Below, piece by piece: positions 28,137-38,500 of a stretch of DNA of 64,000 bases. Below the pieces are notes generated by a model. The model was not told the DNA's origin, did no database searches, and was given only the letters and a program-made list of their open reading frames with translations. A program made the translations under genes and the position numbers. Source of the stretch: Labilibaculum filiforme (GTDB lineage Bacteria; Bacteroidota; Bacteroidia; Bacteroidales; Marinifilaceae); the NCBI RefSeq assembly GCF_002843315.1, contig NZ_MVDD01000004.1:186001-250000 (forward strand). Reading direction: 5' to 3'. Every line of letters begins with the position of its first letter. Positions within the stretch are counted from its first letter, which is position 1.

Positions 28137-28637
28137 GATACTTTTACTTTCATTATTGTAAATCAATTGCAAATTAAAGGATAAAAACATTAAAAACAAC
28201 ACTATTGTGTATTTTTCAGATCAATCAAATATTTTTTTTTTAAGAGAAGTCCTATTTGTAGAAATATTACTATCCCAGAAAAACACATTGTCCTCTTTCT
28301 TGCAGAAATAGAGGTAAATAACACTTCCTTCGAATTATCATATTTACAATACAAATGCAAATAGAATTATTCAAAAAAACGTTCTCTTATAATATTAATA
28401 GCTTTCAGATTACAAATACACAGGAGCTACAATAAAATTAGTCATAGCCTGACATTTACAACTTGTCTATAGTCAGGGAATGACGAGAAAAACAGTTGTC
28501 AGAATTGGATTGCAAATCAAACCTCAGCGAATCTTCTTTTGTCCTGTTTAGATCATTAAAAAAACCCACTCCTTTCGAAGTGGGTTGAACCAAATGAATG
28601 AAGGCAAATATTTTCACCTTCTTTAACCTCAGGCAAT
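28137..28637 (-). other. Gap between the defence pair and the glucan locus
   Basis: About 500 AT-rich bases. The right end carries the terminator of the PUL (28558-28586). No copy of the 15-base tRNA 3' end is seen here, so if the RloAB pair came in by tRNA integration, the far attachment site is not in this gap. No gene is supported. Confidence 0.6.
28558..28586 (-). terminator. Terminator of the beta-glucan locus
   Basis: AACCCACT and AGTGGGTT around an 8-base loop; the minus strand continues into seven T. It follows the last gene of the PUL (28638). Confidence 0.88.
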
Positions 28638-29999
28638 TTAAGTAGTAGTTTCAGCCAATCTTCGCTGATCTAAATCGGATTTCATTACCACACAGGTTTC
28701 GTGATCGATGGTATAGAAATACAGGAGAATTGCGCATGACATGTACAGGATTCCCGGAATTACGGAAATCATGAGTTTAATGCCTGTTATGGCAGTTTCT
28801 GTTTGTTCTACATTGGGTGTGAAATTGAATATGGCAAGCATCCATCCTGCCAAGGCACCACCAATTCCCCAACCTGCTTTTTGTGCAAATGTGGCCGCTG
28901 AAAAAACCAATCCGGTTGATCTTCTTCCTGTTTTCCATTCCGAATAATCGGCTGTATCGGCAAGCATTGTCCATAGTAAAGGCACTGCAGGGGCATAGGC
29001 CATTTTAGCCAAAATATTAAAGGTATAAATCATGCTTAGGTTATTGGCTGCAGGCAGGTACAGACAAATGAAGAAAAATCCGGAAAGTAATGAACTAGCC
29101 AAAAACACATTACGTTTGCCGAATTTTTTTGCCAATGGTTTAGAGAAAGGAATTGCTACAATTAGCGCAATGGTTCCAATCACATTAAACAATTGAACGT
29201 TTTCTTCCTTGCCAATATAATATTTAAAATAGTAAGCAATGGACAAATTCTGCATTGCAAACATGATGAATGAGATGATTCCAACAAAAAACAGGATGAG
29301 CCAAGGTTTGTTCTTGAACAGATTTTTAAAATCTTCTTTTAAATTTTCTTTTTGTTCTTTGGGCGGTTGAACTCTTTCTTTCGTAGTTTTAAAGGTGATC
29401 ATGAACAAGATGAAACTGATTACCGAAAACAGAATTAATGTGTACTGATAGCCTTTGGCATTATCGCCTCCGCCAAAATAGAGCGCCAATGAAAGTGCAG
29501 TTCCCGAAACAATAAACTGACCAATGAATGCAAAAATAAATCGGTAGGAATTTAAGCCTGCCCGCTCGTACGAATCGGAAGTCATAACCGCACCTAATGA
29601 CGAATAAGGCAAGTTAATGGCCGTAAAAACCGACATCAACAGAATATAGGTTACACCTGCATAAATTACTTTCCCCGTTGGCCCTAGATCTGGAGTGGTG
29701 AAAGTAAGCACTGCCAACACGCTATAAGGCAAAGCCATCCACAATATATACGGACGAAATTTTCCCCAGCGTGTATTGGTTCTGTCGGCAATAATTCCCA
29801 TAATAGGATCGCTAATCATGTCCCAAAAACGCGCAATCAGCATGATGGTTCCGGCTGCGGCCGCGGAAATTCCGAAGGTATCGGTATAGAATATAAGAAT
29901 CCAGAAACCGACCATATCCCATACAAAATGGGAGGCGGTATCGCCAAGACTGTAACCTACTTTTTCTTTTAAGGATAATTTTGAATCTGTTTTGTTCAT
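28638..29999 (-). CDS. GPH-family sugar:cation symporter (MFS)
   Basis: A 453-residue membrane protein with about 12 helices, of the glycoside-pentoside-hexuronide symporter family (MelB-like). The start SLKEKVGYSLGDTASHF is typical, and ISDPIMGIIADRTNTRWGKFRPY is the conserved helix-2/3 cation and sugar site. It is the last gene of the PUL, and a second, different GPH transporter lies at 32678. Its place with endo-glucanases and a glucan phosphorylase suggests import of short beta-glucosides across the inner membrane, coupled to Na+ or H+. The actual sugar is unproven. Confidence 0.9.
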   Translation of the reverse strand: MNKTDSKLSLKEKVGYSLGDTASHFVWDMVGFWILIFYTDTFGISAAAAGTIMLIARFWDMISDPIMGIIADRTNTRWGKFRPYILWMALPYSVLAVLTFTTPDLGPTGKVIYAGVTYILLMSVFTAINLPYSSLGAVMTSDSYERAGLNSYRFIFAFIGQFIVSGTALSLALYFGGGDNAKGYQYTLILFSVISFILFMITFKTTKERVQPPKEQKENLKEDFKNLFKNKPWLILFFVGIISFIMFAMQNLSIAYYFKYYIGKEENVQLFNVIGTIALIVAIPFSKPLAKKFGKRNVFLASSLLSGFFFICLYLPAANNLSMIYTFNILAKMAYAPAVPLLWTMLADTADYSEWKTGRRSTGLVFSAATFAQKAGWGIGGALAGWMLAIFNFTPNVEQTETAITGIKLMISVIPGILYMSCAILLYFYTIDHETCVVMKSDLDQRRLAETTT

Positions 30000-30082
30000 T
30001 ATTGTTAGTTCTTTTGAATTATAAACGCTAAGACACTAAGACGCAAAATAAATGCTTAAAATCTTAGAATTCGGTTCAGTAA

Positions 30083-31042
30083 TCAATCTATCTCGAAAAT
30101 ATCGTATGTTCTGCTCCACTCAATTTCCTCATTGGGTTTTAAATTGATATCGAAAAATAATTCGGGACTTATGACATGTTTCCATCCCCAAAGGTTGATT
30201 TTGTTGGTTTGAAAACTTCCTGTTTCGCTGATTCCTATTTTGCTTTTTGTATTGATCAACTCCCAATGTGCCTCTATCCTTTTATTTCCGGTTAGGTTGC
30301 CGTAAAAGAATTGCTCTTCGGGAGTGCCTTTAAAGGTGATTTGTTTCTCGTCTACAAGCACTTTTTCTTCCGGATTAAGAATTGCATCGAATAATTTTGG
30401 TGCAAGCTCGAATGGGAATTTTAAGATGTAATCGCCTCCCATTAATTCTTTGTTAATGGCTAAGAAATTATGCGTGTACTCATTTGTTATAATGGTTTTT
30501 TCACCGGTATTTTTCAATTGATAATGAATTACAAAACTACTTTCGAGCAATTCAATTTCTTTTCGCAATACATATGCATAGCCATTCACTATTTGCGATT
30601 CGCATTCAACAATTAGCTTATTGCTTTCTGTACTTAAATTAAAATTGGCTGGTTGAATCTCATAAGCTTTGCTAAAACCATATTTTACCCCTTCTTTTTG
30701 TAGTGCTCCTACTCCAATTTTGGAAAAGTATTCTCCTTCATTAATCTCATCAAAGCCGATAGGCATTTCGATTCCAAACTCATTGTAAAAACCCTTGCCA
30801 TAAATATTTTCTTTATCTCCATCCATTTTTTCGTGGGTGGAAACAGGAATGCCTTTAAATGTAACGGCAGTAATTTTGCCAGTCCAATCGAATCTCGAAA
30901 ATTGGTAATTGGCTAATGGCATATCAATGCAAATTTCCAGATTTTTATTTTTTAGGATGTGCTGCATTTTCGTTTCTTTTTTCTGCTGAGCCTGACTTAT
31001 TAAAGTACAAAATAGGAGTACTAAGAAGGTAGTTTTTTTCAT
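30083..31042 (-). CDS. Periplasmic galactose-mutarotase-fold protein
   Basis: A 319-residue exported protein (signal peptide to about residue 18, LISQAQQKK). The rest is a beta-sandwich resembling aldose-1-epimerase/mutarotase-like proteins: ICIDMPLANYQFSRFDWTGKITAVTF, GFYNEFGIEMPIGFDE, TNEYTHNFLAINKE (an invariant His is likely here) and IEAHWELIN. I do not see the full GalM catalytic set, so it may be a carbohydrate-binding or anomer-converting protein. It lies between two genes of the beta-glucan locus, separated from GH30 by a hairpin at 31101-31131, and is likely to work on the released glucose or glucobiose. Confidence 0.7.
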   Translation of the reverse strand: MKKTTFLVLLFCTLISQAQQKKETKMQHILKNKNLEICIDMPLANYQFSRFDWTGKITAVTFKGIPVSTHEKMDGDKENIYGKGFYNEFGIEMPIGFDEINEGEYFSKIGVGALQKEGVKYGFSKAYEIQPANFNLSTESNKLIVECESQIVNGYAYVLRKEIELLESSFVIHYQLKNTGEKTIITNEYTHNFLAINKELMGGDYILKFPFELAPKLFDAILNPEEKVLVDEKQITFKGTPEEQFFYGNLTGNKRIEAHWELINTKSKIGISETGSFQTNKINLWGWKHVISPELFFDINLKPNEEIEWSRTYDIFEID

Positions 31043-31100
31043 TCTTATGGATTTACAATGGCTTATTCAAAACCGATAAGCTTGTATATTTATCTTTTAC

Positions 31101-31131
31101 CACCTGAAAAGCTTTTTGGGGATTTCAGGTG
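31101..31131 (-). terminator. Hairpin between GH30 and the mutarotase-like gene
   Basis: CACCTGAAA and TTTCAGGTG around a 13-base loop. Without a strong T tail on either strand, it may be a partial terminator or mRNA stability element inside the PUL. Confidence 0.62.
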
Positions 31132-31169
31132 ATACCAACAAATCCCCAATATGCTTTTAGCCTTATTAA

Positions 31170-32654
31170 TTACTGTTTAATTATAATTGTTTGTATGGCT
31201 TGCCCACTAATTTGCAAGTTAACGGAACGCTCTCCTAAAGAAATCACCATATTTTTTGCTTCCTCTTTCATATTCAGAACCACCACAGCAATAGAACCAT
31301 CCGGATTTTGTGCTGCTGTCATCATTAGATCTTCATCGGAAATTTCGAAGCCGATGCGAACTGCTCCCGGACGAATGTACTTACTAAAATGCGCCATGGT
31401 ATGGTACAAAGGCGTGAAATAAACCTCATCTTTCTCAGGATCGACAATTACGGGAGCAACACACCAATTTTTAAACCAGTTTGGTCCACCTTGGCGATCA
31501 AGAACCATGTTCCAATCGATCCAACCATCAACCCAATTGTTCATGCAACCAATAATATCTCTGGCATAACGATAAACAGGAACATATTTAGGATGCAAAT
31601 ATTTTTGCTCTTCAGGAGCCCAGTCGTATCCCCAATCTGTTCCTTCTTTTGACCAATACCAAGCATCATCTTGCCAATGAGGCACCTCAGAATCGACACA
31701 TGCCTCCGATTGAATCATCAATTTTTCTGGTGCTTTCTCGTGCGTATAGTTCAATGGCTCTGGCATATAATCGTAAGTACTTGCATACCAATGAATCGCC
31801 ATTCCATCAAAATATTTCGATGATTCCTCATCCTTGTACATGATATCTGCCCATTCGTTCAACTCATCTCGGTTTTGGTCGTATCCTAAAATCTTCACAT
31901 CTTGTCCGTTTGCTTCTAATTTTGGTCCCAGATGCTTGCTTACAAATTCCACCATTTCTTCGGGTGTGTAATGCATACTTTCCCAATTGTTACCATTTCC
32001 TAAAGGCTCATTTTCAACAGTAACGCCCCAAATATCGATCCCTTCCTCTTTATAGGCGGTAATGTATTTGGAGAAAAACAGTGCCCAAGTATCATAGTAT
32101 TCAGGCAATAACTTCCCCCCTACATACTTATTGTTATCCTTCATCCAAGGAGAAGCAGTCCATGGCGAAGAAAGAATCTTAAATCCGTCTTCCGAAATAG
32201 CCATTGCCTCTTTAATCATGGGTATGATATCGTCGCGATCTTCGTCGATAGAAAAATGCTTCAACTCTTTGTCTCCTGCAACAGGAGCATAAGAATAGTT
32301 ACTCAGCGAAAAATCGCTAGAGTTCATGTGCGTGCGAGTTAAAGAGTAGTTCGCTCCTTCAGATCCGAAGTAAGCTTCCAAAATCAGTTCTCGATTTTTC
32401 TGACTCAATTGATTCAACAAGTAAGCAGATGCTTCGGTAAAAGATCCACCGAATCCGGTTATAGTTTGATATTTTTCAGCAGGTAATAATTGAATAGCAA
32501 CAGCATTCTCTGCCACAGGAAATTCTGTTAGGTGTTTTAGTTTATTCCCATTTGCAGCTGTTTCATAAACATCTGCCGGCAAACTATTTTGCTTTGTATT
32601 ACAGCCCATCACAACAAGACTTAAAAGAATTCCAATAATATAATTTACTTTCAT
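31170..32654 (-). CDS. GH30 glycoside hydrolase lipoprotein (beta-glucanase/glucosidase)
   Basis: A 494-residue lipoprotein (lipobox VVMGC, Cys18). The GH30 fold is visible: TGFGGSFTEASAYLL (66-80), the WTASPWMKDN motif (165-174), the acid/base in VENEPLGN (Glu216) and the nucleophile in IQSEAC (Glu317). A beta-sandwich follows the barrel. GH30 enzymes in beta-glucan loci are usually endo-beta-1,6-glucanases (GH30_3) or beta-glucosidases (GH30_1). The locus also carries GH17 and GH16 enzymes for beta-1,3 links, so a beta-1,6 branch-cleaving role is likely but not proven. The lipoprotein signal places it on the outer or inner membrane facing the periplasm or outside. Confidence 0.92.
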   Translation of the reverse strand: MKVNYIIGILLSLVVMGCNTKQNSLPADVYETAANGNKLKHLTEFPVAENAVAIQLLPAEKYQTITGFGGSFTEASAYLLNQLSQKNRELILEAYFGSEGANYSLTRTHMNSSDFSLSNYSYAPVAGDKELKHFSIDEDRDDIIPMIKEAMAISEDGFKILSSPWTASPWMKDNNKYVGGKLLPEYYDTWALFFSKYITAYKEEGIDIWGVTVENEPLGNGNNWESMHYTPEEMVEFVSKHLGPKLEANGQDVKILGYDQNRDELNEWADIMYKDEESSKYFDGMAIHWYASTYDYMPEPLNYTHEKAPEKLMIQSEACVDSEVPHWQDDAWYWSKEGTDWGYDWAPEEQKYLHPKYVPVYRYARDIIGCMNNWVDGWIDWNMVLDRQGGPNWFKNWCVAPVIVDPEKDEVYFTPLYHTMAHFSKYIRPGAVRIGFEISDEDLMMTAAQNPDGSIAVVVLNMKEEAKNMVISLGERSVNLQISGQAIQTIIIKQ

Positions 32655-32677
32655 CAGATATAGATTAAAAATGATTT

Positions 32678-34111
32678 TTAATGTTTTACTTTTCCCCTTT
32701 TAGCAATTAAAGCCTCTCTAATTTCGTGAGCTCTTTGTTCCGTAATATCATATTTCCAGATAATTACAATGGCTAGGAAAGCTGTGAAGATGGGAATCAA
32801 AATATCAGCTAATCGGAGGTTTATCAATGTTTCTGCGGCTTGTACATCAACACTTTCATCGAAGCCAACGTAATGCAAAACAACGCCACTAGTTAGCATG
32901 GCAATAGCGGTTCCCAATTTCACCATCCACCAATAAATAGCACCAAAGGTAGCCTCTCTACGTTCTCCGTTGTTCAGTTCATCTAAATCACAAACATCGG
33001 CAGTCATCGACATCATTAAGGTAAACAAACCCCCTATTCCAAAAGACAAAAATGGAATTGGCATGAACATTAACCACGGATATTCGGGATTAAATCCCCA
33101 CCATTTTAATGCATATCCTACTACCGAAAGAAGGGTGGCAATGATAAAAGCATTCTTTTTTCCAAAGTTCTCGGAAATCTTGGTAACAATAGGGATTACC
33201 AAAAAAGCGGTGGCCATGGCACTAATAGTACCAAACCATGCCGGCCAACCTCCTGCTGCCACTTTATCGCCCTGAAAAAGGTAATAGACAATAATAAAGA
33301 AGGCAAATTGAGCGATTGTCTGGAAGCCATTAAAAATGAAGAATGTAGATCCGCAAAGCTTCATAAATGGCTTATTTTGAATGGTTAATTTAATTCCGTT
33401 AATGAATTCCTTCGTATTTTTAGCCAATTCTTTTCTGGATAAATTTTTCATTTTATCTGGATCGGGAACAATCATTTCTTGATTGAAAAGAGCTGGTAAA
33501 ATTCCTAAAATCATACACAAAGCACCTACCCAAATGGAAAGAATTCTTGCTCCTTCGGGTGCCGAATCGAAAATTGCTGGATTGTAGATAATCACCCAAA
33601 ACCAAGGAGCAATCATCCAAGCGATTTGTCCCATAAACTGAGAAACAGCCATTAAACGAGTCCGTTCATTGTAATCAGTAGTCATTTCGTAGCCCAAACC
33701 GATTAAAGGTGTGGCAAAAATGGTGTAACCGATATAAAAAAATATGGATACCACTAAAAAATAAATGAAATTATAGATTTCCGAATCTTCAGGATTCAAT
33801 TGCCACATAATCATGAAAGCAAGTCCTGAAATGACACTCCCAACTAAAATGTACGGTTTTCTTCGCCCCCATTTCGATTTCGTATTGTCTGAAATAAATC
33901 CCATGATAGGATCTGTTAAAGCATCCAAAAGCCTTGGCAGTGCGCCTAACAATCCGGCAAGAATAGGATCCATTCCCAAAGACATAACCAAGACAACCAT
34001 AAACACTCCCAAAGCTGCAGGAAACAACTGATTTGCTAAATGTCCTGAACCAAATGCGAGTTTTTGTCCAAAAGGAACGATATCTTCCTTTGCTGTATTA
34101 TAATGTGTCAT
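32678..34111 (-). CDS. Second GPH-family sugar:cation symporter (MFS)
   Basis: A 477-residue 12-helix transporter related to, but clearly different from, the 28638 gene. The DALTDPIMGFISDNTKSKWGRRKPYI motif is the GPH signature. It starts 229 bases downstream of GH17, across the MITE-like element, and ends 23 bases before GH30. Having two GPH transporters in one locus suggests separate uptake of different products, for example beta-1,3 and beta-1,6 oligosaccharides. This division is inferred. Confidence 0.9.
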   Translation of the reverse strand: MTHYNTAKEDIVPFGQKLAFGSGHLANQLFPAALGVFMVVLVMSLGMDPILAGLLGALPRLLDALTDPIMGFISDNTKSKWGRRKPYILVGSVISGLAFMIMWQLNPEDSEIYNFIYFLVVSIFFYIGYTIFATPLIGLGYEMTTDYNERTRLMAVSQFMGQIAWMIAPWFWVIIYNPAIFDSAPEGARILSIWVGALCMILGILPALFNQEMIVPDPDKMKNLSRKELAKNTKEFINGIKLTIQNKPFMKLCGSTFFIFNGFQTIAQFAFFIIVYYLFQGDKVAAGGWPAWFGTISAMATAFLVIPIVTKISENFGKKNAFIIATLLSVVGYALKWWGFNPEYPWLMFMPIPFLSFGIGGLFTLMMSMTADVCDLDELNNGERREATFGAIYWWMVKLGTAIAMLTSGVVLHYVGFDESVDVQAAETLINLRLADILIPIFTAFLAIVIIWKYDITEQRAHEIREALIAKRGKVKH

Positions 34112-34179
34112 TTTTTAAAGATTTGAGATGTTATTTCAGTGTTCCTTGAACTATCTATGTAAATCATTTCCTGCTTCAG

Positions 34180-34306
34180 CACCCCTCTGTCTGTCGACAT
34201 CTCCCCTAAACAAGGGAGAAATTAAAAGCAACACATCTACACGTATCGGAAATCTACACTTTAGATACTTCCCTTTTCAGGGGAAGTGCCGATAGGCGAA
34301 GGGGTG
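34180..34306. repeat. MITE-like inverted-repeat element, 127 bp
   Basis: The left end CACCCCTCTGTCTGTCGACA and the right end read in reverse (CACCCCTTCGCCTATCGGCA) are imperfect inverted repeats of about 40 bases, each containing a second small hairpin (CCCCT..AAGGG). Such CACCCCT-ended elements are common dispersed repeats in Bacteroidetes. It stands between the GH17 and the second transporter gene and has no open frame. Confidence 0.72.
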
Positions 34307-34340
34307 AAATTTCCGTTTTAATTTATTCGGCTTACATGGA

Positions 34341-35396
34341 TTATTCCTGCATCACTTGCTTTGGTTTGCGATCGACTGTAAAGATTCCCCAGTGCTTTTC
34401 TGCTCCTAATGGATTTGCAGTTTCGCCTTTCCAGTCCTCATCAAAAGCTTCGAAAAAGAAAGTGGTAATGTTCATTTCCGCCGACCATTTCATCAAGTCG
34501 TTGTAATATTTTTCTTGTTTTTCTTCGCTGGCTCGTTCGCCAAATTCTACAGCTTCACTTGCCCATCCGGCTTCTGTTATAACAAGCTTACTATCTGGTA
34601 AAGCGTTTCGAACTTTCTGCACATTTTCTATGGTGTAAGACATTGCTTCGTCGCTATCTTTGCCTTCCCAAATTGGGTAAACATGAATGGAAACAAAATC
34701 GACAACTTTGGCTAGTTTTTTACCATTTAAAGCCCACCATTCGTAATTATCGGCAACGGTTACTGGTTGTTGAATTCCCTTCTGAACCTTTTGCACATAG
34801 GCAATAATGCTATCGGTATCTACTTTATGATCGTTCCAATCCACCAAAGCTTCGTTGCCAACATTAACAGCAACAACTATTTCGGAGTATTTATTTGCCA
34901 AATCAATTCCTTTTTCAATTTCTTGATGATTTAATATTCTGTTCGCATCCAAAATATCCTGAGCGATTGGTTCTGTTAACCATTCACAAGTTTCGTGAGC
35001 ACTTAATTCGGCTTTTAGCCAAACTCCGAGCATTACTTTAATGTTTAGCTTATTTTCTTCGATAATTCGGAGTACGGCTTGCGAATTTTCACCCGAATCG
35101 TATAAACGAATCAGATTAAAAAGAGCATCCTTAGAGATGATTAGAAGATCTTCCAGAACTTGCGCATCGGTAGGATTCACCGCTCCATTTCCTCTGTCGG
35201 GATGTTGTCCGGTTCTAAATCCAGAATAAGCAACAGCTCTTAAAGTACCATTCAACAAGTCTTTTTTGCTTTGCTTAATTTCCAATTGTTCCTTTTTTTT
35301 CTCAATGGTATTTTCTTGAGATTTCTTATTTTGATTCTTACACGAAGCCAACAATACGGCCAATGATATCAGAATAAAGAAAAGCGTATTTTTCAT
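34341..35396 (-). CDS. GH17-like beta-1,3-glucanase/glucosyltransferase lipoprotein
   Basis: A 351-residue lipoprotein (lipobox LLASC, Cys19) with a charged linker (20-47). The GH17 barrel follows: LRAVAYSGFRTGQHPDRG, NLIRLYDSGENS, the acid/base in VNVGNEAL (Glu182), and the nucleophile in VITEAGWAS (Glu275). Family members cut or transfer beta-1,3-linked glucose; bacterial forms are often exo- or transglycosylating enzymes acting on laminarin. It is the gene next to the phosphorylase and would produce short laminarioligosaccharides for it. Substrate specificity is inferred from the family and the neighbours. Confidence 0.88.
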   Translation of the reverse strand: MKNTLFFILISLAVLLASCKNQNKKSQENTIEKKKEQLEIKQSKKDLLNGTLRAVAYSGFRTGQHPDRGNGAVNPTDAQVLEDLLIISKDALFNLIRLYDSGENSQAVLRIIEENKLNIKVMLGVWLKAELSAHETCEWLTEPIAQDILDANRILNHQEIEKGIDLANKYSEIVVAVNVGNEALVDWNDHKVDTDSIIAYVQKVQKGIQQPVTVADNYEWWALNGKKLAKVVDFVSIHVYPIWEGKDSDEAMSYTIENVQKVRNALPDSKLVITEAGWASEAVEFGERASEEKQEKYYNDLMKWSAEMNITTFFFEAFDEDWKGETANPLGAEKHWGIFTVDRKPKQVMQE

Positions 35397-35533
35397 GATT
35401 GAGTTTTATGGTTTATTGCTTTTGTTTTCCCTTGCAACGAATTGCTACAAAACTTTTTTTAGCTTTTTATCAACAGTAAATATTCACTTCTTACCAACTT
35501 CACCTTAAGCTTATTAGGTTAGCTTTTAAAAGA

Positions 35534-35574
35534 AATCTGTACCATCACAATCTTGTTCTGTGATCGTACAGATT
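35534..35574 (-). terminator. Strong hairpin between the phosphorylase and GH17
   Basis: AATCTGTAC/GTACAGATT and the inner ATCACA/TGTGAT form a 15-bp interrupted stem. The minus strand continues into TTTC TTTT. It may end or slow transcription within the PUL. Confidence 0.76.
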
Positions 35575-35584
35575 CTATTCAACA

Positions 35585-38500
35585 TTATTTTCTCTCAATT
35601 GAAAAATCGATTCGCTCCACTTTCCCATTTCGATTAAAAATCGAAGCACTTGTTTCCCTATCAATTGTATTATTTGGAATCACTTTCGTTTCGCCATTTT
35701 TGAAAGTAATTTCTATTTGACTTTTTTCTGCGGAAGTATAAATTACAGGAACTTTGCAGTAAGTAAATCCCAACTGACCAGCGTGCATTTCAATTTGTTT
35801 CTTCTCATTAGCAATGTCATAGTAAACAAACTTCTCCTCGTGGTTCAGCATTTCTTGATCGTTAAACAAGCTTGTGCTGAATACTATTTGTCCGTTTTTA
35901 ACATGGACTCCTAGTTCTAAAATTCGAGAGATAAAATCCTCTTTTACCTGACCAGTCATGCCTGGCTGTTGAGCACCTGCATGCGAAGGAGTGTGAGAAT
36001 AAGCATCGGTTGGAAATGCTCCGTATAATTTCGGAGATTTATACAATCCAATACCAGCTTTTATTTCGTAGTAATGATCTTTAATTTTACCTATCAGCAC
36101 AGGATCTGCTCCTGTTGCTACCGCATTAAAATAGCTTTCCTGGGTAGCTAGTAACAGTTTCGAAACCATGTGCCAATAAATGCTTCCTAATCCTTCGAAT
36201 CCGTAGAAAGTACCCGAGCGACCTGTAAATGACTGATGATCGAACATCTCTTCGAAAATACCAAGTACTTTTTCCTTCTCCTTCTCAACAAGCTCTCCGT
36301 ACTGGTCTGAATTCAACTTATTGATTGCACTTTCTAAAATACCAGCATTTCTAAAAGAGCCATTGAAATGATAAGCTCCTAAATCATCTACGTTCAAAAT
36401 GGAAGAATTCTGATCGGCAATTAACTGACTTAATAATTTGGACTCTTTTACCTGTTTGCCAGGGATGTTATTCTTTTCGGCAAAAAGTGGTAATTGTCTG
36501 TTTGGATAAAGAAAATAGCTGTATTGATCTTCGCGGAACAATGCACTTGCTTTTAAAGCATCTAGAATATCCAGACTTTCCTGAGGATTTAAATAAGCCG
36601 AACTTAAAACAGCAACCTGTCCTTCGAGCATTTGGTATAAATAACGAACCGAAATACTTTTATCGGAAAATGAAATAAGGTTGTATGCATGATACAATCC
36701 ATCTTCGCGTTTGTTTGCTTTAATCGATTGATCCATATAGACCAAAGCCAAATCTGTGAACTTACATAAGTCGCTCACCTTCACTGTCTTTTTTAATCCT
36801 GAAAAGGAATTTTTATAGATTCCATTTCTATATTTGCTTCCTGCTTCTCCCAAGATATCGGCAAAACGTCGTCGATCTTCATTGGTAAAACCACTCTCTA
36901 AAAGCGAAGAATTGTATTTAAACAAGTCGTATATATTCTCCAATAATAATTTTACTTCTTCGGAAATGCTGATCTCCTGAACCGAAACCGAAGCAAACTT
37001 TTCAGACCAAAATTTAAGGAATCGTCGCAGGTAACACAAAGTAACCATCGACACACCATTCCCTACTAAAGCATTGTTTGCATCGTTCCATTCCGGACGT
37101 TGCGTGTTTAGCCAAATACCTGCTTCAGGAATAAAATTACTAAGCTTTGTTAGCAGTGTTACCAATATTTTTTCGGTTAAGTTGACTTGATACAAGCCAT
37201 CTTTCCCGTTTTTAAGCAATCGCGCATCTGCACCAATTTGCTTCACCATTTCTTTAATTTGATCGTTTAAAGCAAAATCAAACTCGATGGTATCCTGTGG
37301 ATTTTTTACAATATCTTGATAGGACTTGATTCGATACGGAACATTTGCATACACAAAGTTTTCCTTGCTAAGCAATTCATCCAACTTTTGTGGATGATGT
37401 TCATTCGACAATTCCAGAAATTTTTGCAGGTAAATAATCTGATGATCTCCCCAATACCCGATATATGCCCAAGGATCATGCGGATCGGGACATTCCCAAT
37501 CAATTCCTTCTCTGGTAATTCGGTATGGATTGTACCCATCAGCAGTGGATGCATTTAAAAATTTACCAATCATTCCCTCAATAAATTCAGGATAGGAAAG
37601 CCCCAAAGCTTCCCAGTTTTGGAAAATATCACGCCAGTTTCCCTGATAATTTAATTTTGGTGAACCATCTTCATTTTTTGTTTCGATAGAAAATTGATTC
37701 CATGGTCGACTAGGATCTCCATGACGACGACTAAATGTTAGAGGAAGGTATTCGTAAGAAATTCGAATTAAATCGACATTGCCGGTTTTTTCGGCCAATT
37801 TATTCAATTCGGTATAAGTAATTGTGGCAGGCAATTCACTCAACCAGGCTTCCAATTCCTTAGCAACTAATTTATTGGTTTGCTGAACGAACAGTATAAA
37901 ATCAGTAGTCTCTACCGAATAGTTATCCGCAAAAATTCCACCTCGCATTACATTAAAAAGGGTATTTGCAAAATGACGAGCATAAGCCAAATCATCATTC
38001 CCCATTTGCAAACCATCGGCATCGGCAACAATTTGAATTAAATTCTTTGTGCCTAAATCAATATCATTTGCTACTAATTCAAAGATATTTTTCGTCGTTT
38101 TTATAAAATGGTTCAAATTGGCAACTGAGGCGCTAGTCTGATTTACCTCCGCAACAATAATCCATTCGCGAGAAGCTTTTGCATCCAATTCCAATTCTGC
38201 ATTTAAAATATATGCTCCCCTTGTAGCTCGAACATCAAATTCTGCCTCCACCGGAAAACCAGCTTTAAATCGATCCCATTGTCTGCACGATAAAAGTATT
38301 TTCTTATCCTCTAATCCATACGACCATACCGTAGTCGCATTTAACGATTCACTTGGCTCTGCTCTGTCAACAGGAATTGAACTTAGCAGGTACAATCCTA
38401 AGCCACTTTCGGCAAGCAACTCACTTTTCTTATAAGCATCTAATAGGTTGCTATATTCATTCTGGAAATTGTAATCGATACCACAAGGAAGAATATTTTC

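Noticed and set aside
28137-28637. Far attachment site for a RloAB island
   Set aside because: No copy of the 15-base tRNA end is present in this gap.
34813-37558. Plus-strand open frames inside the PUL enzyme genes
   Set aside because: They lie antisense to strongly supported genes and show no family features or promoters.
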